64,000 nucleotides of DNA from Mayamaea pseudoterrestris (lineage: Eukaryota; Bacillariophyta; Bacillariophyceae; Sellaphorales; Sellaphoraceae), in the NCBI GenBank assembly GCA_027923505.1, contig BROI01000012.1, positions 124,001 to 188,000 on the forward strand, in the 5' to 3' direction. A program made the position numbers and the translations under genes. The notes under the pieces were generated by a model. The model saw nothing but the letters and a program-made list of their open reading frames with translations, searched no databases and was not told the origin of the DNA. Shown here one piece after another: positions 49,968-60,500 of the stretch (position 1 is the first letter of the stretch; each line of letters opens with the position of its first letter).

Positions 49968-51047
49968 CTACGACACGTATTTTGGATAGTACTCGTCAAT
50001 ACTTCGGCCACGCTCCGTCCTGACGTAGGACCTCCATTGGATCGTTCCGCCGACTGGATCGAAGCCGAGCTCATAGACTCGCGCACCGTGCTCGCGAAAC
50101 GCTGGTGATCCGCCGTAGCCAGACTGCCGGCCAAAGCAGTAGTGCATGTTGCTGTTGCTGCTGCTACTACTCGTCCAACGATTGCTGCTGACATTGTCGT
50201 TTTCGAAAGGACAGCAGTAGCTATTTCCATGGTTGTGTCCAACGGCCACGAATCCAACGTTTTGCGCATCCATCAAAGCATTCATCATGCCATTGTCCGT
50301 GACGAGCGGATCAATCATTCCCGTCATAGTATCACCAAAGCATTTGTTACTACTATATGTCATGTCCGCGGTTGGCAAGTGCTGAAAGCAAAAGGTGGCA
50401 ATGTTTGGATCGTTGGTAGCTTGGAACCAATCAACTTGACTTGCGTCAATTTTTTCGGGAAGCATGCCACCTCCACTGTCCAGTAGCAAGACTCGCGACG
50501 CAATGGTTGCATCGTCGCTGGCGTAAATGTCGAGCCAGTAATTGCTTTCGCCGAATATATAATTGGGACCAAGTTGTGTGAGACTGAGTAAACTGCTCGC
50601 CTGATCCACTCGCACTATGCGCGATCTTCCCACGCGGGCTGGTCGGTCGGTTTCCGAGTAGTATGCAACATCATGATTGCCAAATATCAAACACCATGGA
50701 ACGTTGAAAGGTTCCAGTACGCTAGCCAGCTGACGAATGTAGTCGTCGGCATTTGTTCGAATGACTTCGCTCGTGACCATGTCGCCCGACAGTACAATCA
50801 AGCCTGGTTGCTCCAAAGATAGGACGGTTCGAATGGTTTCAAATGTGTATGGATCTTGTTCGCCTGCATTAGTTTCGCCAAGATGAATGTCGGTAATTTG
50901 TACAATCTTGAAGGTTTCTATCCGCGAATTGGTGGTGCGAAAGTTGAGTCGTTGGCGTTCGACATCGGCATCTGCAAGCGACAAGAAGGACATTAGCATC
51001 CATGATAGCAAGACTATCGGCCCTGTAGATTGTGATATTCTTGTCAT
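49968..51047 (-). CDS. Secreted calcineurin-like (Dcr2-type) metallophosphoesterase
   Basis: An intact 359-codon frame from an ATG at 51047. The N-terminus is a signal peptide (PIVLLSWMLMSFLSLADA). All metal-ligand blocks of the calcineurin-like family are present in order: QITDIHLGE (about 50), LSGDMV (about 97), FGNHDVAYY (about 122), FQHLP (about 224) and VGHNHGNSY (about 270). The closest group by motif and length is the Dcr2-like / purple acid phosphatase-like set. A second Cys and Ser-rich insert follows GHNHG. It should act outside the cell or in a compartment on phosphate esters. It is transcribed away from the plastid-protein gene at 51312. Confidence 0.9.
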   Translation of the reverse strand: MTRISQSTGPIVLLSWMLMSFLSLADADVERQRLNFRTTNSRIETFKIVQITDIHLGETNAGEQDPYTFETIRTVLSLEQPGLIVLSGDMVTSEVIRTNADDYIRQLASVLEPFNVPWCLIFGNHDVAYYSETDRPARVGRSRIVRVDQASSLLSLTQLGPNYIFGESNYWLDIYASDDATIASRVLLLDSGGGMLPEKIDASQVDWFQATNDPNIATFCFQHLPTADMTYSSNKCFGDTMTGMIDPLVTDNGMMNALMDAQNVGFVAVGHNHGNSYCCPFENDNVSSNRWTSSSSSNSNMHYCFGRQSGYGGSPAFREHGARVYELGFDPVGGTIQWRSYVRTERGRSIDEYYPKYVS

Positions 51048-51311
51048 GCTTATATAATGGTTGTTGAAACCTATTCGTCACAAGGATTTCTTCCTTTGCT
51101 GTGCCTCGTTTTCCTTGGTTTCAGCGAGTGAAATTGTGTGCGCCCGAGGACGTCTCCCTCCACGCGCCCCTCTGCCAGCGAGCGAGCCAGTCTAATGTGC
51201 GGTCGTAGCGGTACTCACCGCCCCGCGCAGCCAATCGACCATGCGAATCCATTCGTTTCTCGCTTGATGCGATCAACGACAAAAACCTCTTGCTTCATCC
51301 ATACTACACCA
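51048..51311. promoter_or_regulatory. Divergent intergenic region
   Basis: About 264 bp between the phosphoesterase and the predicted plastid protein, both starting here. Part is open in the frame of the plus-strand gene, with another ATG at 51195. No specific motif recognised. Confidence 0.3.
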
Positions 51312-52175
51312 ATGTACAGGTTTCTCTTGCTAATATTTCTTCTAGAATCATGGCGAGTAGATCCATTCACTGTTCTGAAACCAGTGCCTGCAAAGAGAAT
51401 ACGGCAATCGACGCAACGGAGTCAAATTTCAAGCTTGTTATTCGGCAATAACAATTATAATGCAGACGACGAATCAATAAGCTACTCGGCAGCAGAACTA
51501 GTAGATGATGAAGATGACGACGCCGATAGTTTTGGGTTGAACGACACGGAATCCGACTGGATACCCGATCGCGTCAAGGCTAAAGAGCGACGAGAAGCCA
51601 AGCGCGTGCGAGTGGAACGCATCGTCGAGGAGCAGCAGACAGCCAAAGTAGAAGCAGACACAACAGCAGAACAAGCTGATGATAATGACACAAGCGATCC
51701 AATGCTACTCCAAAAACCTCGCGCATCGCCCTACAACGACGAGCAGGAGCGTCTCATAGCCAGCATGGGCGGCAAGCTGCCGCAGACCGCCATGCGCGAA
51801 CCAGGATACTTGGGCGACTGCACGCTGCAGGAGATTGCCTCCGACTACTCTGTGCCCGTCTGCTACTTGGCGGACGTCTTGTGCATGTGGAACGTGCCGG
51901 TGCCCATTGACGTGCGCTCCACGCGACTGGGTGACATGGTCACGGGCGAGCAAGCCTTTGCGATTTTGGAGGCAGTCAACTCGTTGGATATTGCGGCGTT
52001 GCAGGATAGATACTCGAACGATAATATAGTGCAGCTTTGCGCCAATTGGGAACTAGACTTGCCGCAAGTGTTTCAGTTTTGCGTGTCGGAAGGTTGGAGC
52101 TTGCCGTTTGGAGTGAGAACATGTTTGCGGGTGGAGCAAGTGGAGGAGTTGCTTCGCGTCATGCAAAAGATTTAG
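51312..52175 (+). CDS. Probable plastid-targeted protein, family unknown
   Basis: The ATG at 51312 gives 287 codons starting MYRFLLLIFLLESWRVDPFT: a signal peptide followed by a site with Phe at the first mature position, then a Lys/Arg/Ser/Gln-rich acid-poor stretch (KPVPAKRIRQSTQRSQIS). This resembles the bipartite ASAFAP leader of diatom plastid proteins. After an acidic linker and a charged helix, the C-terminal 125 residues are compact: TLQEIASDYSVPVCYLADVL, WNVPVPIDVRSTRLGDMVTG, QVFQFCVSEGWSLPFGVRTC. The ASDYSVPVCYLADVLCMW segment has a helix-turn-helix feel (DYSVP turn) and a similar phrase recurs later. I do not know the family. An in-frame ATG at 51195 exists but would bury the signal peptide. 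Confidence 0.78.
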   Translation: MYRFLLLIFLLESWRVDPFTVLKPVPAKRIRQSTQRSQISSLLFGNNNYNADDESISYSAAELVDDEDDDADSFGLNDTESDWIPDRVKAKERREAKRVRVERIVEEQQTAKVEADTTAEQADDNDTSDPMLLQKPRASPYNDEQERLIASMGGKLPQTAMREPGYLGDCTLQEIASDYSVPVCYLADVLCMWNVPVPIDVRSTRLGDMVTGEQAFAILEAVNSLDIAALQDRYSNDNIVQLCANWELDLPQVFQFCVSEGWSLPFGVRTCLRVEQVEELLRVMQKI

Positions 52176-52292
52176 TAATAGAATGCATGCATGTTTGCAA
52201 CGATAAATATTGAAAGGTGGTAATAAATTGAATTATAGCGTGTACTTATAATGTATTAATCTATCAATAAAGCTCAATTTCCTTAAGCGCAT

Positions 52293-52778
52293 TTACACAA
52301 AAACTCGTCGAAGCACTCTTCGCGAATGAACAGGCGTGGTAATGCGTCGCGGCATGGTCGGTGCGGCGTCTGGAACCTTGAAGGCTGTCGCAAAGATGCT
52401 GCTAATGGCTTCGTCGGAAAAGTCGCAACTCTCAATTCGCTGTGGCAGTTTCAGTGCCATGTCTTCGTGATGAGTATGAACGTCTTGTCGTTGTTCGTTA
52501 ACATCAGTTGGCTGTCTCACTATGAGTGGCTCCCATCGACTTTCGGAAGCAACAGTATGCTGCTGCGGGTCGTTCATCTTGGCCAGTTTGTGGCGACACA
52601 GTGTTCGTCGTCGGCGTCGTGGAGGCGACGAGCATGGCTTGCTAACGGGGCAAGCAGGCGATCGAGCGTTGTCAACTACGAGCTCAAGAGGCTCGGTAAT
52701 AGAGAGTTGCTGGAGAAAGAGGGAGAGAGGCATGGTATTGCTATATTCGTGTTGGGCGAATGGAAATTTGTGAGGCAT
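52293..52778 (-). CDS. Small basic protein, possibly the 3' part of an interrupted gene
   Basis: A 161-codon frame from an ATG at 52778 (MPHKFPFAQHEYSNTMPLSL). It has a Pro/Arg block PPRRRRRTLCRHKLAK, a middle part SRWEPLIVRQPTDV, and an ending IESCDFSDEAISSIFATAFK followed by PDAAPTMPRRI and VLRRVFV. The opposite strand is open too, but this strand reads more like protein. The same frame continues upstream through one TGA codon (52784-52782) to an ATG at 52862 giving MTERCTPTPNRASVPSDNLR, so the true product may be longer. Function unknown. Confidence 0.5.
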   Translation of the reverse strand: MPHKFPFAQHEYSNTMPLSLFLQQLSITEPLELVVDNARSPACPVSKPCSSPPRRRRRTLCRHKLAKMNDPQQHTVASESRWEPLIVRQPTDVNEQRQDVHTHHEDMALKLPQRIESCDFSDEAISSIFATAFKVPDAAPTMPRRITTPVHSRRVLRRVFV

Positions 52779-52862
52779 CGTTCAAGAGGCATCGTGGTTG
52801 ATGCGAAGGTTGTCACTCGGCACGGAAGCACGATTGGGCGTCGGAGTGCAACGTTCGGTCAT

Positions 52863-53434
52863 GGAACGGTAGCGCTTAAGTAAATGATCGTCGCAAGGCC
52901 TGTTCCGTGGCGGTTCCATGCCCGATTAGCGTTCCGTTTGCGTCATTGTTGATCACCTTGACTAGTACTGTAAGAACCTCCGTAGTTGCAGTTTACATAA
53001 GGGGCAATGACAGGTGTGAGAAAGACGGATTTATTCGGTATCGGAGTAACAGTCATCAAATGACTGTTATTAGTCATGAAATGACTGTTAAGGACATCTT
53101 GTAGCCAGATGACTGGAACTATGACCCCGGAATGATCGGAGAAAGGCGAATGCCGGAACTATTTACAATTGCCTATTTGCTCGTCAGACATTCTGCGCAA
53201 TGATTTTGTTCTGCAGACGCAAAGACAGGGTCTATCATTGGTAAACACCAGCATGATGATGCTTGGGCGTTGCACGCAAGCGAACTCCCGTTTGTTCCAC
53301 GTTCTGTAATGAGTCATTGATATTATTAGAAGTACCGCTCCGACGCGACCTCAAACCCGAAACCCGGCAGGCAGCTTCGATCAATCGACGGCCGATCCCT
53401 TCCACCCTTTGCCTTGCTACTTCTACCTATTTTC
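52863..53434. promoter_or_regulatory. Intergenic region with TGACT dyads
   Basis: About 570 bp upstream of the JmjC gene. The only structured part is the pair of TGACT inverted repeats at 53048-53086; the rest shows nothing I recognise. Confidence 0.4.
53048..53086. repeat. Two adjacent inverted repeats with AGTCAT/ATGACT arms
   Basis: AACAGTCAT-CAA-ATGACTGTT (9-bp arms, 53048-53068) is followed by AGTCAT-GAA-ATGACT (6-bp arms, 53072-53086). The four TGACT cores resemble AP-1/bZIP half sites, and either dyad could also form a hairpin. It lies about 350 bp upstream of the JmjC gene's first ATG. Confidence 0.7.
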
Positions 53435-54922
53435 ATGTCGAGACAAGTGAAGAAGCTTCTGTCTATCAATTTCATTGCTGGTAGCATGGCGCGATCATTG
53501 CTCCCAGAAAAGTCAAAGCATCAATATTCATCTGATCGACTTCGATCCATTCGACTCGTTGCCGTTTGCATCACTGGCTGCTTTGTCTTGTCGAGCATTG
53601 GATTATATATATGTATCGATAGTCTTGACGACAGCAATACTTCATTTGATCCATCAGTAAATGGAATCTTTTTGTTGAATTCGATGCGACGAGCTGCTCG
53701 GGAGCGACGATTACCCTCCACTCCTCGCTTGAAGAAACGACAAGCAAATGCTATCAAAGCCGCTAAACAAGACACTCACGCATCTCAATCTACCGGTAGT
53801 CAAAGCAAGCAAACGAAACGACAATTGTTTGAAAAAGAGTTTCCTCCCGACGATATGAATCGCATAGAACGAGTCGTTGCGAGTCTACGAACCGACGATC
53901 CTCAAGTGCCAAGGGTTGATTTCGACTACGACATTGACAATTGTCCAGCTACGCCTCCATCAACCTATCCACACCACTGGAACCTTTTAAATATATTGCA
54001 AGCATGGGATCCAAACAATACAACCATTCCAAGCATCATTTACAATTCACTCTGCGTCTTTGACTTTCGAACCGACGAAGCAATCGTTCAAACCTATCGC
54101 CAAAGAGAAGTTCCCTTTGTCGTTCGTCACTATCCAGACTTGTATAGAGCTACCGAGCGATGGAACTACCAAGACTATTTGCTAAATCTAGTCGGACCAA
54201 ACGTTCCGCAGCGCAACGAACACTCGCGCAATAATCGCTTCATGTTTTGGCGAAAAATACGAGGCATGCCGGCACCGGCAGACTGGAAACCACCGACGGA
54301 CATGGTGCAAATGACACTAAAAGAGTGGATGCGAAAGGCAAACGAGCTGGAGCAGCAAACAAAAGGTCGCGAGAGTGCAGCCGCCAACGTAGTTTCGCAG
54401 ACGGAGCAGGATCACTGGTACTTTCGGTTGAATGGCGCCTACAAGAACTTGAACGACTACTTGTACGACGAGCTACCCTTTTTCCGACCAGATCAACCAC
54501 CCAGCTTGTTCATGGTGGATCCATCCGAGGAGAGAGGCATCAACTGTCGGTTTGGCATGACTGGAGTCACGGCAGAGTCGCACTTTGACCCAACGCGAAA
54601 CTGGATTGTACTACTGGGCGGCCACCGCCGCTACATTCTCAGTCATCCGCGCGAATGCATCAACTTGGAGCTATATCCGCTGGGCCATCCGAGTGGACGA
54701 CACTCGGCGCTAGATTGGAGCAAAGTTTCGTCGTCGTATAGTGGTCCACTTTCGCAAGCCGCGGCGCACGAAGTTGTGCTGCAGCCAGGGGATGCACTCT
54801 ATTTGCCGACTTCGTACTTTCACTTTATAGTATCGCTCGATACAACCTACCAGTGCAACGCGCGGTCGGGTGTTACAACGGAGAATATCCACCACTTGCA
54901 CGAGTGTGGGTTTCCCGTGTAA
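53435..54922 (+). CDS. Type II membrane JmjC / cupin-8 oxygenase-like protein
   Basis: A frame of 495 codons from the first ATG at 53435; an ATG at 53486 (MARSLLPEKSK) is equally plausible. A single hydrophobic anchor SIRLVAVCITGCFVLSSIGL lies at about residues 37-58, followed by a basic stem. The lumenal domain contains the Fe(II)/2-oxoglutarate signature: AESHFDPTRNWIVLLGGHRR gives the HxD pair, RRYI the co-substrate region, and PGDALYLPTSYFHFIVSLDT the distal His. Before it, VPFVVRHYPDLYRATERWNY is the usual cupin-8 N-terminal block. Such JmjC proteins hydroxylate protein side chains; a membrane anchor points to an ER/Golgi substrate, similar in topology to lysyl-hydroxylase-type enzymes. 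The substrate is unknown. Confidence 0.85.
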   Translation: MSRQVKKLLSINFIAGSMARSLLPEKSKHQYSSDRLRSIRLVAVCITGCFVLSSIGLYICIDSLDDSNTSFDPSVNGIFLLNSMRRAARERRLPSTPRLKKRQANAIKAAKQDTHASQSTGSQSKQTKRQLFEKEFPPDDMNRIERVVASLRTDDPQVPRVDFDYDIDNCPATPPSTYPHHWNLLNILQAWDPNNTTIPSIIYNSLCVFDFRTDEAIVQTYRQREVPFVVRHYPDLYRATERWNYQDYLLNLVGPNVPQRNEHSRNNRFMFWRKIRGMPAPADWKPPTDMVQMTLKEWMRKANELEQQTKGRESAAANVVSQTEQDHWYFRLNGAYKNLNDYLYDELPFFRPDQPPSLFMVDPSEERGINCRFGMTGVTAESHFDPTRNWIVLLGGHRRYILSHPRECINLELYPLGHPSGRHSALDWSKVSSSYSGPLSQAAAHEVVLQPGDALYLPTSYFHFIVSLDTTYQCNARSGVTTENIHHLHECGFPV

Positions 54923-55814
54923 AGGAGTGGGCGCTCGGCCAAGGAGAACTCTGCATCTGCACTGAATAGCGATGCTTCATCTGTGATTATTTCGCTGCTT
55001 TGCACTCAGTCTCAACATGCGCCCGCCGTCTGCACTCGGCGTCGGTAAGGACTTTTAGTGCGTTTGTCGATCCATTCGCATGATGCCACCGCGCTAGTGG
55101 CAAATAACACTGTACAATTATAGGGATGGGCTGTCATACCTTGCAAAGGAATAGCATTTTTCTCATTATTGGTACTTCCTAAATTCTAGCAGGGAACAGT
55201 TAGCTCGGTCGAAGATCCGAATTGAAAAGCGCTAGCCGAATTACTATGAGAAACACACCCATTTACTAGCTGCTCTGCCGAAACGACTCAAAGAGGCTTC
55301 AAAGTGGGTTGTCGTTCCAGAGTTTGCCGCTGGCGCCATGGGGAATGGGCCTGGCCCCGTATCGCGAAGTTGACTTGCGCATTGATCTACCAGCCAGGCG
55401 AGTTCGAATCACAAACAGCGAGTCGCCGCGCACGAGCTGGCCCACCAGTGAATGTGTAACTTGAGACAATTTGTGGTTGAACGAAGGGATTGCGAGTTGG
55501 TACGAGAATTGGGCAACGAATGCAAACTGTCGCCTCCGACAAAATACTGAACGAGGCGTCAACATTTCCCGAGAGCCTCTCTTTATCAAGTTATCACATC
55601 CAATCCAGCCAGTATCTAGTCGGGTGAAAGGAATTTGATCGACTATCCGCCGACGCCTACTGTCAGCGCAATGGATCGGGCAGCTGCATTCCCGGCAAGC
55701 TCGCCTACTTAAGATGCACCATTGACGCTAGAAGCCTCCAACACCCTTCCTGCAACGCCTATGGTAGACAAAGCATAATGCTATAATTGAGTATTATTTG
55801 GAACTCCGACTATT
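54923..55814. other. Intergenic, no supported gene
   Basis: About 890 bp between the JmjC gene and the secreted protein gene. A minus-strand open frame of 88 codons from 55565 has no recognisable features. I see no repeat or RNA gene. Confidence 0.35.
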
Positions 55815-56806
55815 CTAATCAGATTCCTCAATCGTGGTCCGTTTCCCCTTTGAGAGCGAGGCACGTACTGAGCCGAGAGAAAACGCTTTCAGGAGAGCGC
55901 CATTGAAGGAAAGTGATACACTCCCAACCATGGAACGCTCCTGGCCGCTGTAAACTGAATTTTCTTGGGAATGGGGACCAGTTCTGGAGGTCGTCTCTGT
56001 TAGGTCATACTTGGGCTCTCTCTTGGTCGGTGCCAAAGTGAAGTCGACAATCAGCTCGCCATGTGTTTTGTCAACAAGTGTGCAGTTATCGTATGAACAA
56101 TAATCGTATTCAGTTCCGTTGTAGTCGTAGCATTGTAAATAGCAAAAAATTTCGGAAAGGGTGGTGTTCGAGTCGATGTAACGCATGTTCGCGCTTTTAA
56201 GCTTGGGGTCAACGTTGAAACGAGGAATTTCCCCATTGTAGGCGTCGATGGAAATCCTCGTGGCAGTTGGACCATCGCAGCTGTCTGTTGTACCATAAGT
56301 CACATATCCATTATCATTGACGTCACTGTCAGTTGGCTTGCGGCCCTTGTCGTAGTAGTAGTCATTGGCGTCTTTCGCAAGGTAACCGTAGAGGTAGGTA
56401 GAGCCATAGCAAGCCGAGTTGTCGCTAAACGATCCAAATTCAACAGCACTGCTCTTCGTCACTGTCTTTTTATAATATTTATCGCGACGGCGCTCGGCGA
56501 GGTTGGACACTTCGGACTCATCCTGAGGCTGGTGCTGCTGCATGAAAGCTTGGAATCTCTGATCAAGATCAGGGTCTTCCAAATGGGGCGTTTCGCGCTG
56601 GAACCCCTGCTGTATCACACATTTGGTTCAAAATAAGGCAGGTGTTAGCAACTGACGGTCTCCATCCCTTCTACCTTCTACCGGCTCGCACTGGATGGGT
56701 GATGGATGGCTGACGGCTGACGAATACAAACACGCAAACCGATGCAACTTACACCAAGGATGCACTTCGCGGCTGAGACCATCAAGAGAACCGTAAAGAG
56801 CTTCAT
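55815..56806 (-). CDS. Secreted Cys/Tyr-rich protein, spliced
   Basis: Two exons on the minus strand, 56806-56753 and 56609-55815, join in phase 0 to 282 residues. Exon 1 encodes a clean signal peptide, MKLFTVLLMVSAAKCILG, directly before GTAAGT; the 143-nt intron ends GATACAG. Without this exon the long frame has no ATG near its start. The mature protein opens with a Gln/Asp/Arg-rich pro-like region containing ERRRDKYYKK (a possible processing site), then a Tyr/Asp/Gly-rich domain with Cys pairs (SACYGSTYLYGYLAKD, FCYLQCYDYNGTEYDYCSYD). No family recognised; possibly a cell-wall or extracellular protein. Confidence 0.72.
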
Positions 56807-57511
56807 GACTTCGAGTGGTAGATGAGATTCGGAGACGAAATGTATGAAAACTGATAATTGTGTGGTTGATCGGTAAGTGTCGGTGTAGTAGGATGGATTG
56901 AAAAGCTTTTTCATGTCAAGGCGATTGACAGTGTTGCACATTTGATACGATTGGATATCAATGAAATGACATTTTAGACTATTGCCCGAGTTTTTTCTGT
57001 CGGCTACATAGCCGGAAATGGCATCGGAGTAGCAACAAAAGTGTCACTGGCAACTTTTACTTAAGCAATGATCGTTGAGGACGTGATGTCGAAGGCAGGC
57101 TGGCTCCCTACGAGGTACGCTGAGAAACGCTTACAACTCCGCAGAAGAGTTTTCACTGCCAATTTCGCTATCATGCTCTTCAGGAAAGGATAGTTTAGTT
57201 TGGTAAAATGTTGCATTACTTGACTCTTTGCTGAGATGTTTATTCCACACAGTCCGTGGACTGGGTTCCAGCTCAACTACAAATAAATGGTAAAGCAGCA
57301 ATGCTCGTTACCTCGGTGTATTTGAAGCAAGTATCATTGCAGAGAAGGGATTAATTTGGTAGATCTATTTGGCAATATGATGCGATAACTCACCAACACT
57401 CGTCCTGGTACAGTGCCATACCTGTTGACGAGCCAGGTCACTGAAAATAAAGTCGCAGCGAAACTAGCCGATGACCACGAACACCTTGGAATCCAAAACA
57501 CAACGAGCACC
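56807..57511. promoter_or_regulatory. Divergent intergenic region
   Basis: About 705 bp between the secreted protein gene and the tRNA methyltransferase gene. It should contain both promoters; no specific motif recognised and no gene-like frame. Confidence 0.3.
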
Positions 57512-60500
57512 ATGGCAGCCGACACTTCCTCGCTCGCAGACTTGCTGTCACACTCTAAGGCCCTGCACGAATCGTCAAAGCTTTCGTTGGTGCAACTGGT
57601 ACCGGTGCATTTCAGCTTGCTGCGAGTCGCGGGAGTGAAAAGTCAAATTCTTGTACTTGGCGATTGCGACGATGCATCAGTCAGTGATGGCTCGAGAGCA
57701 ACTGCTACTGCGTCCTGGAGTGAGCTACTGAAATTTCTGCGCGAAATTAAAGATGGAGCAGAGGACACGAACGATGCTTGCAAGCTTTTCAGTGCAGAGA
57801 AGCTATTCGTCTTTCAGTTTATGTTGCTGCAATCAAGCCATTCGACGACTGCCGGTCATCATCCACTTCAAGCCATTACGTCACTCATGCTTCCCGTGAT
57901 CGAGTATGAAACCAAGTTACAGCAGCAGGACTCTGATTTTGAATTAAGCGACGATATAAAACTGCAGGAAAAGGAGCTGGAGGAGCTCATGGAAGCCATT
58001 CTTGAGGCAGTCTTTGCGCAGGCTGCGGACGAATCGTTGTCAGTATCAAGCAGCAACGAGCAAATGCAGGAATGCTTGAACCAACTGTACAAATTTGCCA
58101 GTCGACTCTTGACCGATGGATCTACTTGTCGTAGCAGCAGCTTGGCTTGGAAGACTTTGACGCGCATTTTGACGCGCTTGTACGAGCATCAAGTGCAGCA
58201 ACAGCAGCAATGTGGCGACGAGCATGCTGCATTCATGCTGTTGCAGGCGATTGCAAGTCAAGTCGAGCAAGGCATCCAGGCAGCTGTACAAACTGCCTTG
58301 TCTTCGGCCACGTCTTCTTTCGAACAATCTGCTAGCTTGTCGTGGCTCATGCCTCCCATTACCAACGACTTGTTGCCCTTGCTGGTGTCATCGTCGCCAT
58401 TCCTTGCAGAAGTACATCCCGACGGCAATACCATCGATAGCGATTCGACACCATTGACAAAGATCCGGATCCAAGTGTTGCAGCTATACAGACAGGAACG
58501 AGTCAAACCTGAGCGATTTCAGCAGGCAGGAGTCTACTTGGTCGTCACAAGTGTTTTGTGTATTCTTTTGCCAAGCGTGACGCTGTCGGAACTACAACAT
58601 AATGACGCGACGGACCTTTGGGACTTGATTTATCTTTGCGTATCACAGGGACTTGATGCACCGAGGCGAGGATCATCTTGGAACGAGCATCAATCATCAT
58701 TGTCTCAAAGCACATTGGACGGTAGCGTCGCTCGTCCCACCGATACGTTGCGACTTGCCGCTGATTCCGGCACGCTGCAATTGCTTCGACGACGAGGCCT
58801 CTATCTGCTTCGCATACTGGTTCAAACCATTGGGGAGCCAAGTAGCATGGCGATTTGGAGCAAGTACGTGGCCTGCTACGAAACGCTGGAGATGGAAAGT
58901 ACTCCTCATCTCGTTGACCAAACGTGGGCAACGATTGCCGACATTGCGTCAAACATTTCCGTCGATTCAGAACTGGAATTGGAGAATAACAAGCTCGTTA
59001 GTTCGCCTCTAAGTTTCTCGTGGAAGTGGCTCAAGGTCATGTTGGCTCGAGTCTTGACGACCCACGAAGCTCCGACGGTTCGAAAGCTGAGTCTCTTTCG
59101 ACTGTTTGTTGGAGAGGCCGGCATACTGCTGACACAATCAGCAAGCCAACAGTCGAGCATGACAATGATCAAGGCTTCCGACCGCGATCGACAGAGGAAG
59201 GTAAACAGCAGGCCATCTAAAAGTGCGGGAAAACAATCTCGCGGCGCTCCCATGACTGTGGTTTCGCCTGACTTTGTGCTCGAGTCTGTTTTATTGTCCA
59301 TGGACACGCTCGAAGCATCCGTTGGAACCAATATACATTTTAACAATGATAAAAAGGAAAGTCGGCAAGACATGATGGAATTGTTTGCCACATTTCTCTG
59401 CTCCTACATTCGATCGCTGCAAGATAACGCGTCTCGTTGTAAAGAGTTTTTTCTCGGTTTGTTGGCACCAGAAATACTTTGCCAAATCAGTCGCAAGACA
59501 GTCAAGCTTGTCTTCACATGCATTGCAGATATTTGTTTAGAATCTGGAGCGCGCTTCAAGATTTTTTTGGACGATGAGGTGCTCACGACTGTTTCCAAGT
59601 CACTGCACTTTGTTATGTCTGCAGGCGCGGTTCCGCTAGATTATCAGAAATCAATTCTTGAAAGCCTGTCAATCATGCTTGCAAACGGAGATACAAATTC
59701 AGCGAAAGCCTTGAATCCACTGACGATATTGGGCATACTTGATCTCTTTCCAGTCCCTGACATTGACGAAACCTCGTTGGCAGATGAGACCCAGGAACAA
59801 CGAGGCGCCGAGTCGCCATGGCCTGATCTTGATCCAACTTTCGATAATGTCCGAAAATGGCTTGGAGGAATGAGGACTCAAGACCCCTCTTGGAGAACAA
59901 CCTTTGGCGCAGGCGTTGCAGCTGCCTATATTGATGGTGCGCTGGCGGGCACGGCGACGACGCGGCAGTGGGATCCCTTGGTCGGTCTGTCGACTGCGGA
60001 GAAGGAAATGGGCAAGGCAATCATTTTCTTTTGCTCACTGGTCACTGCTGGGGAACAAGAGTTAAAGACTGCAGCCGAACTCATTTGGCCTGCTATACAT
60101 AAAGGCTTATCAAATGCGCCAGTAGCAATATCGAGCGTCTCCTACACAGGCGCAGAAAAAGTCGCGAAGGCGGTTGTACTTCTCGAGTATGGATGCAAGC
60201 TTCGAGTTATTAGCGGTATGGGAAATGGCGATCTCTTGGTGGATCGCAAGATGCAAACCATGATGCCGCCACCGCAGCACATTGAAACCTTGCTCAAGCT
60301 GGCGACCAAGTTTATTTTGCACGGAATTCGTGTGCTGCTGCCATCAGCCACAAATGCCACTGACTTGTTCAAAAGTTCTAATGCACGTTCGCCTGTCGTG
60401 CGACAGGCGACGGCAAGCTTTGGTCGCTGGATAAATGTGCTGCATACATTGCACGAAGGATTTCCTTCTAGCGCCGCTACGTCAGAGACTATTCATGATC

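Noticed and set aside
52326-52883. 185-codon plus-strand frame opposite the small basic protein
   Set aside because: Its text is rich in Trp, Cys, Ser and Val runs typical of an antisense reading, whereas the minus strand has balanced, charged composition.
55398-55415. T-arm-like GAGTTCGAATCAC suggesting a tRNA gene
   Set aside because: The flanking sequence cannot be folded by eye into acceptor, D and anticodon stems on either strand.
55299-55565. 88-codon minus-strand frame
   Set aside because: Isolated, with no recognisable motif, signal or neighbour support; it could be a small gene, but nothing shows it.
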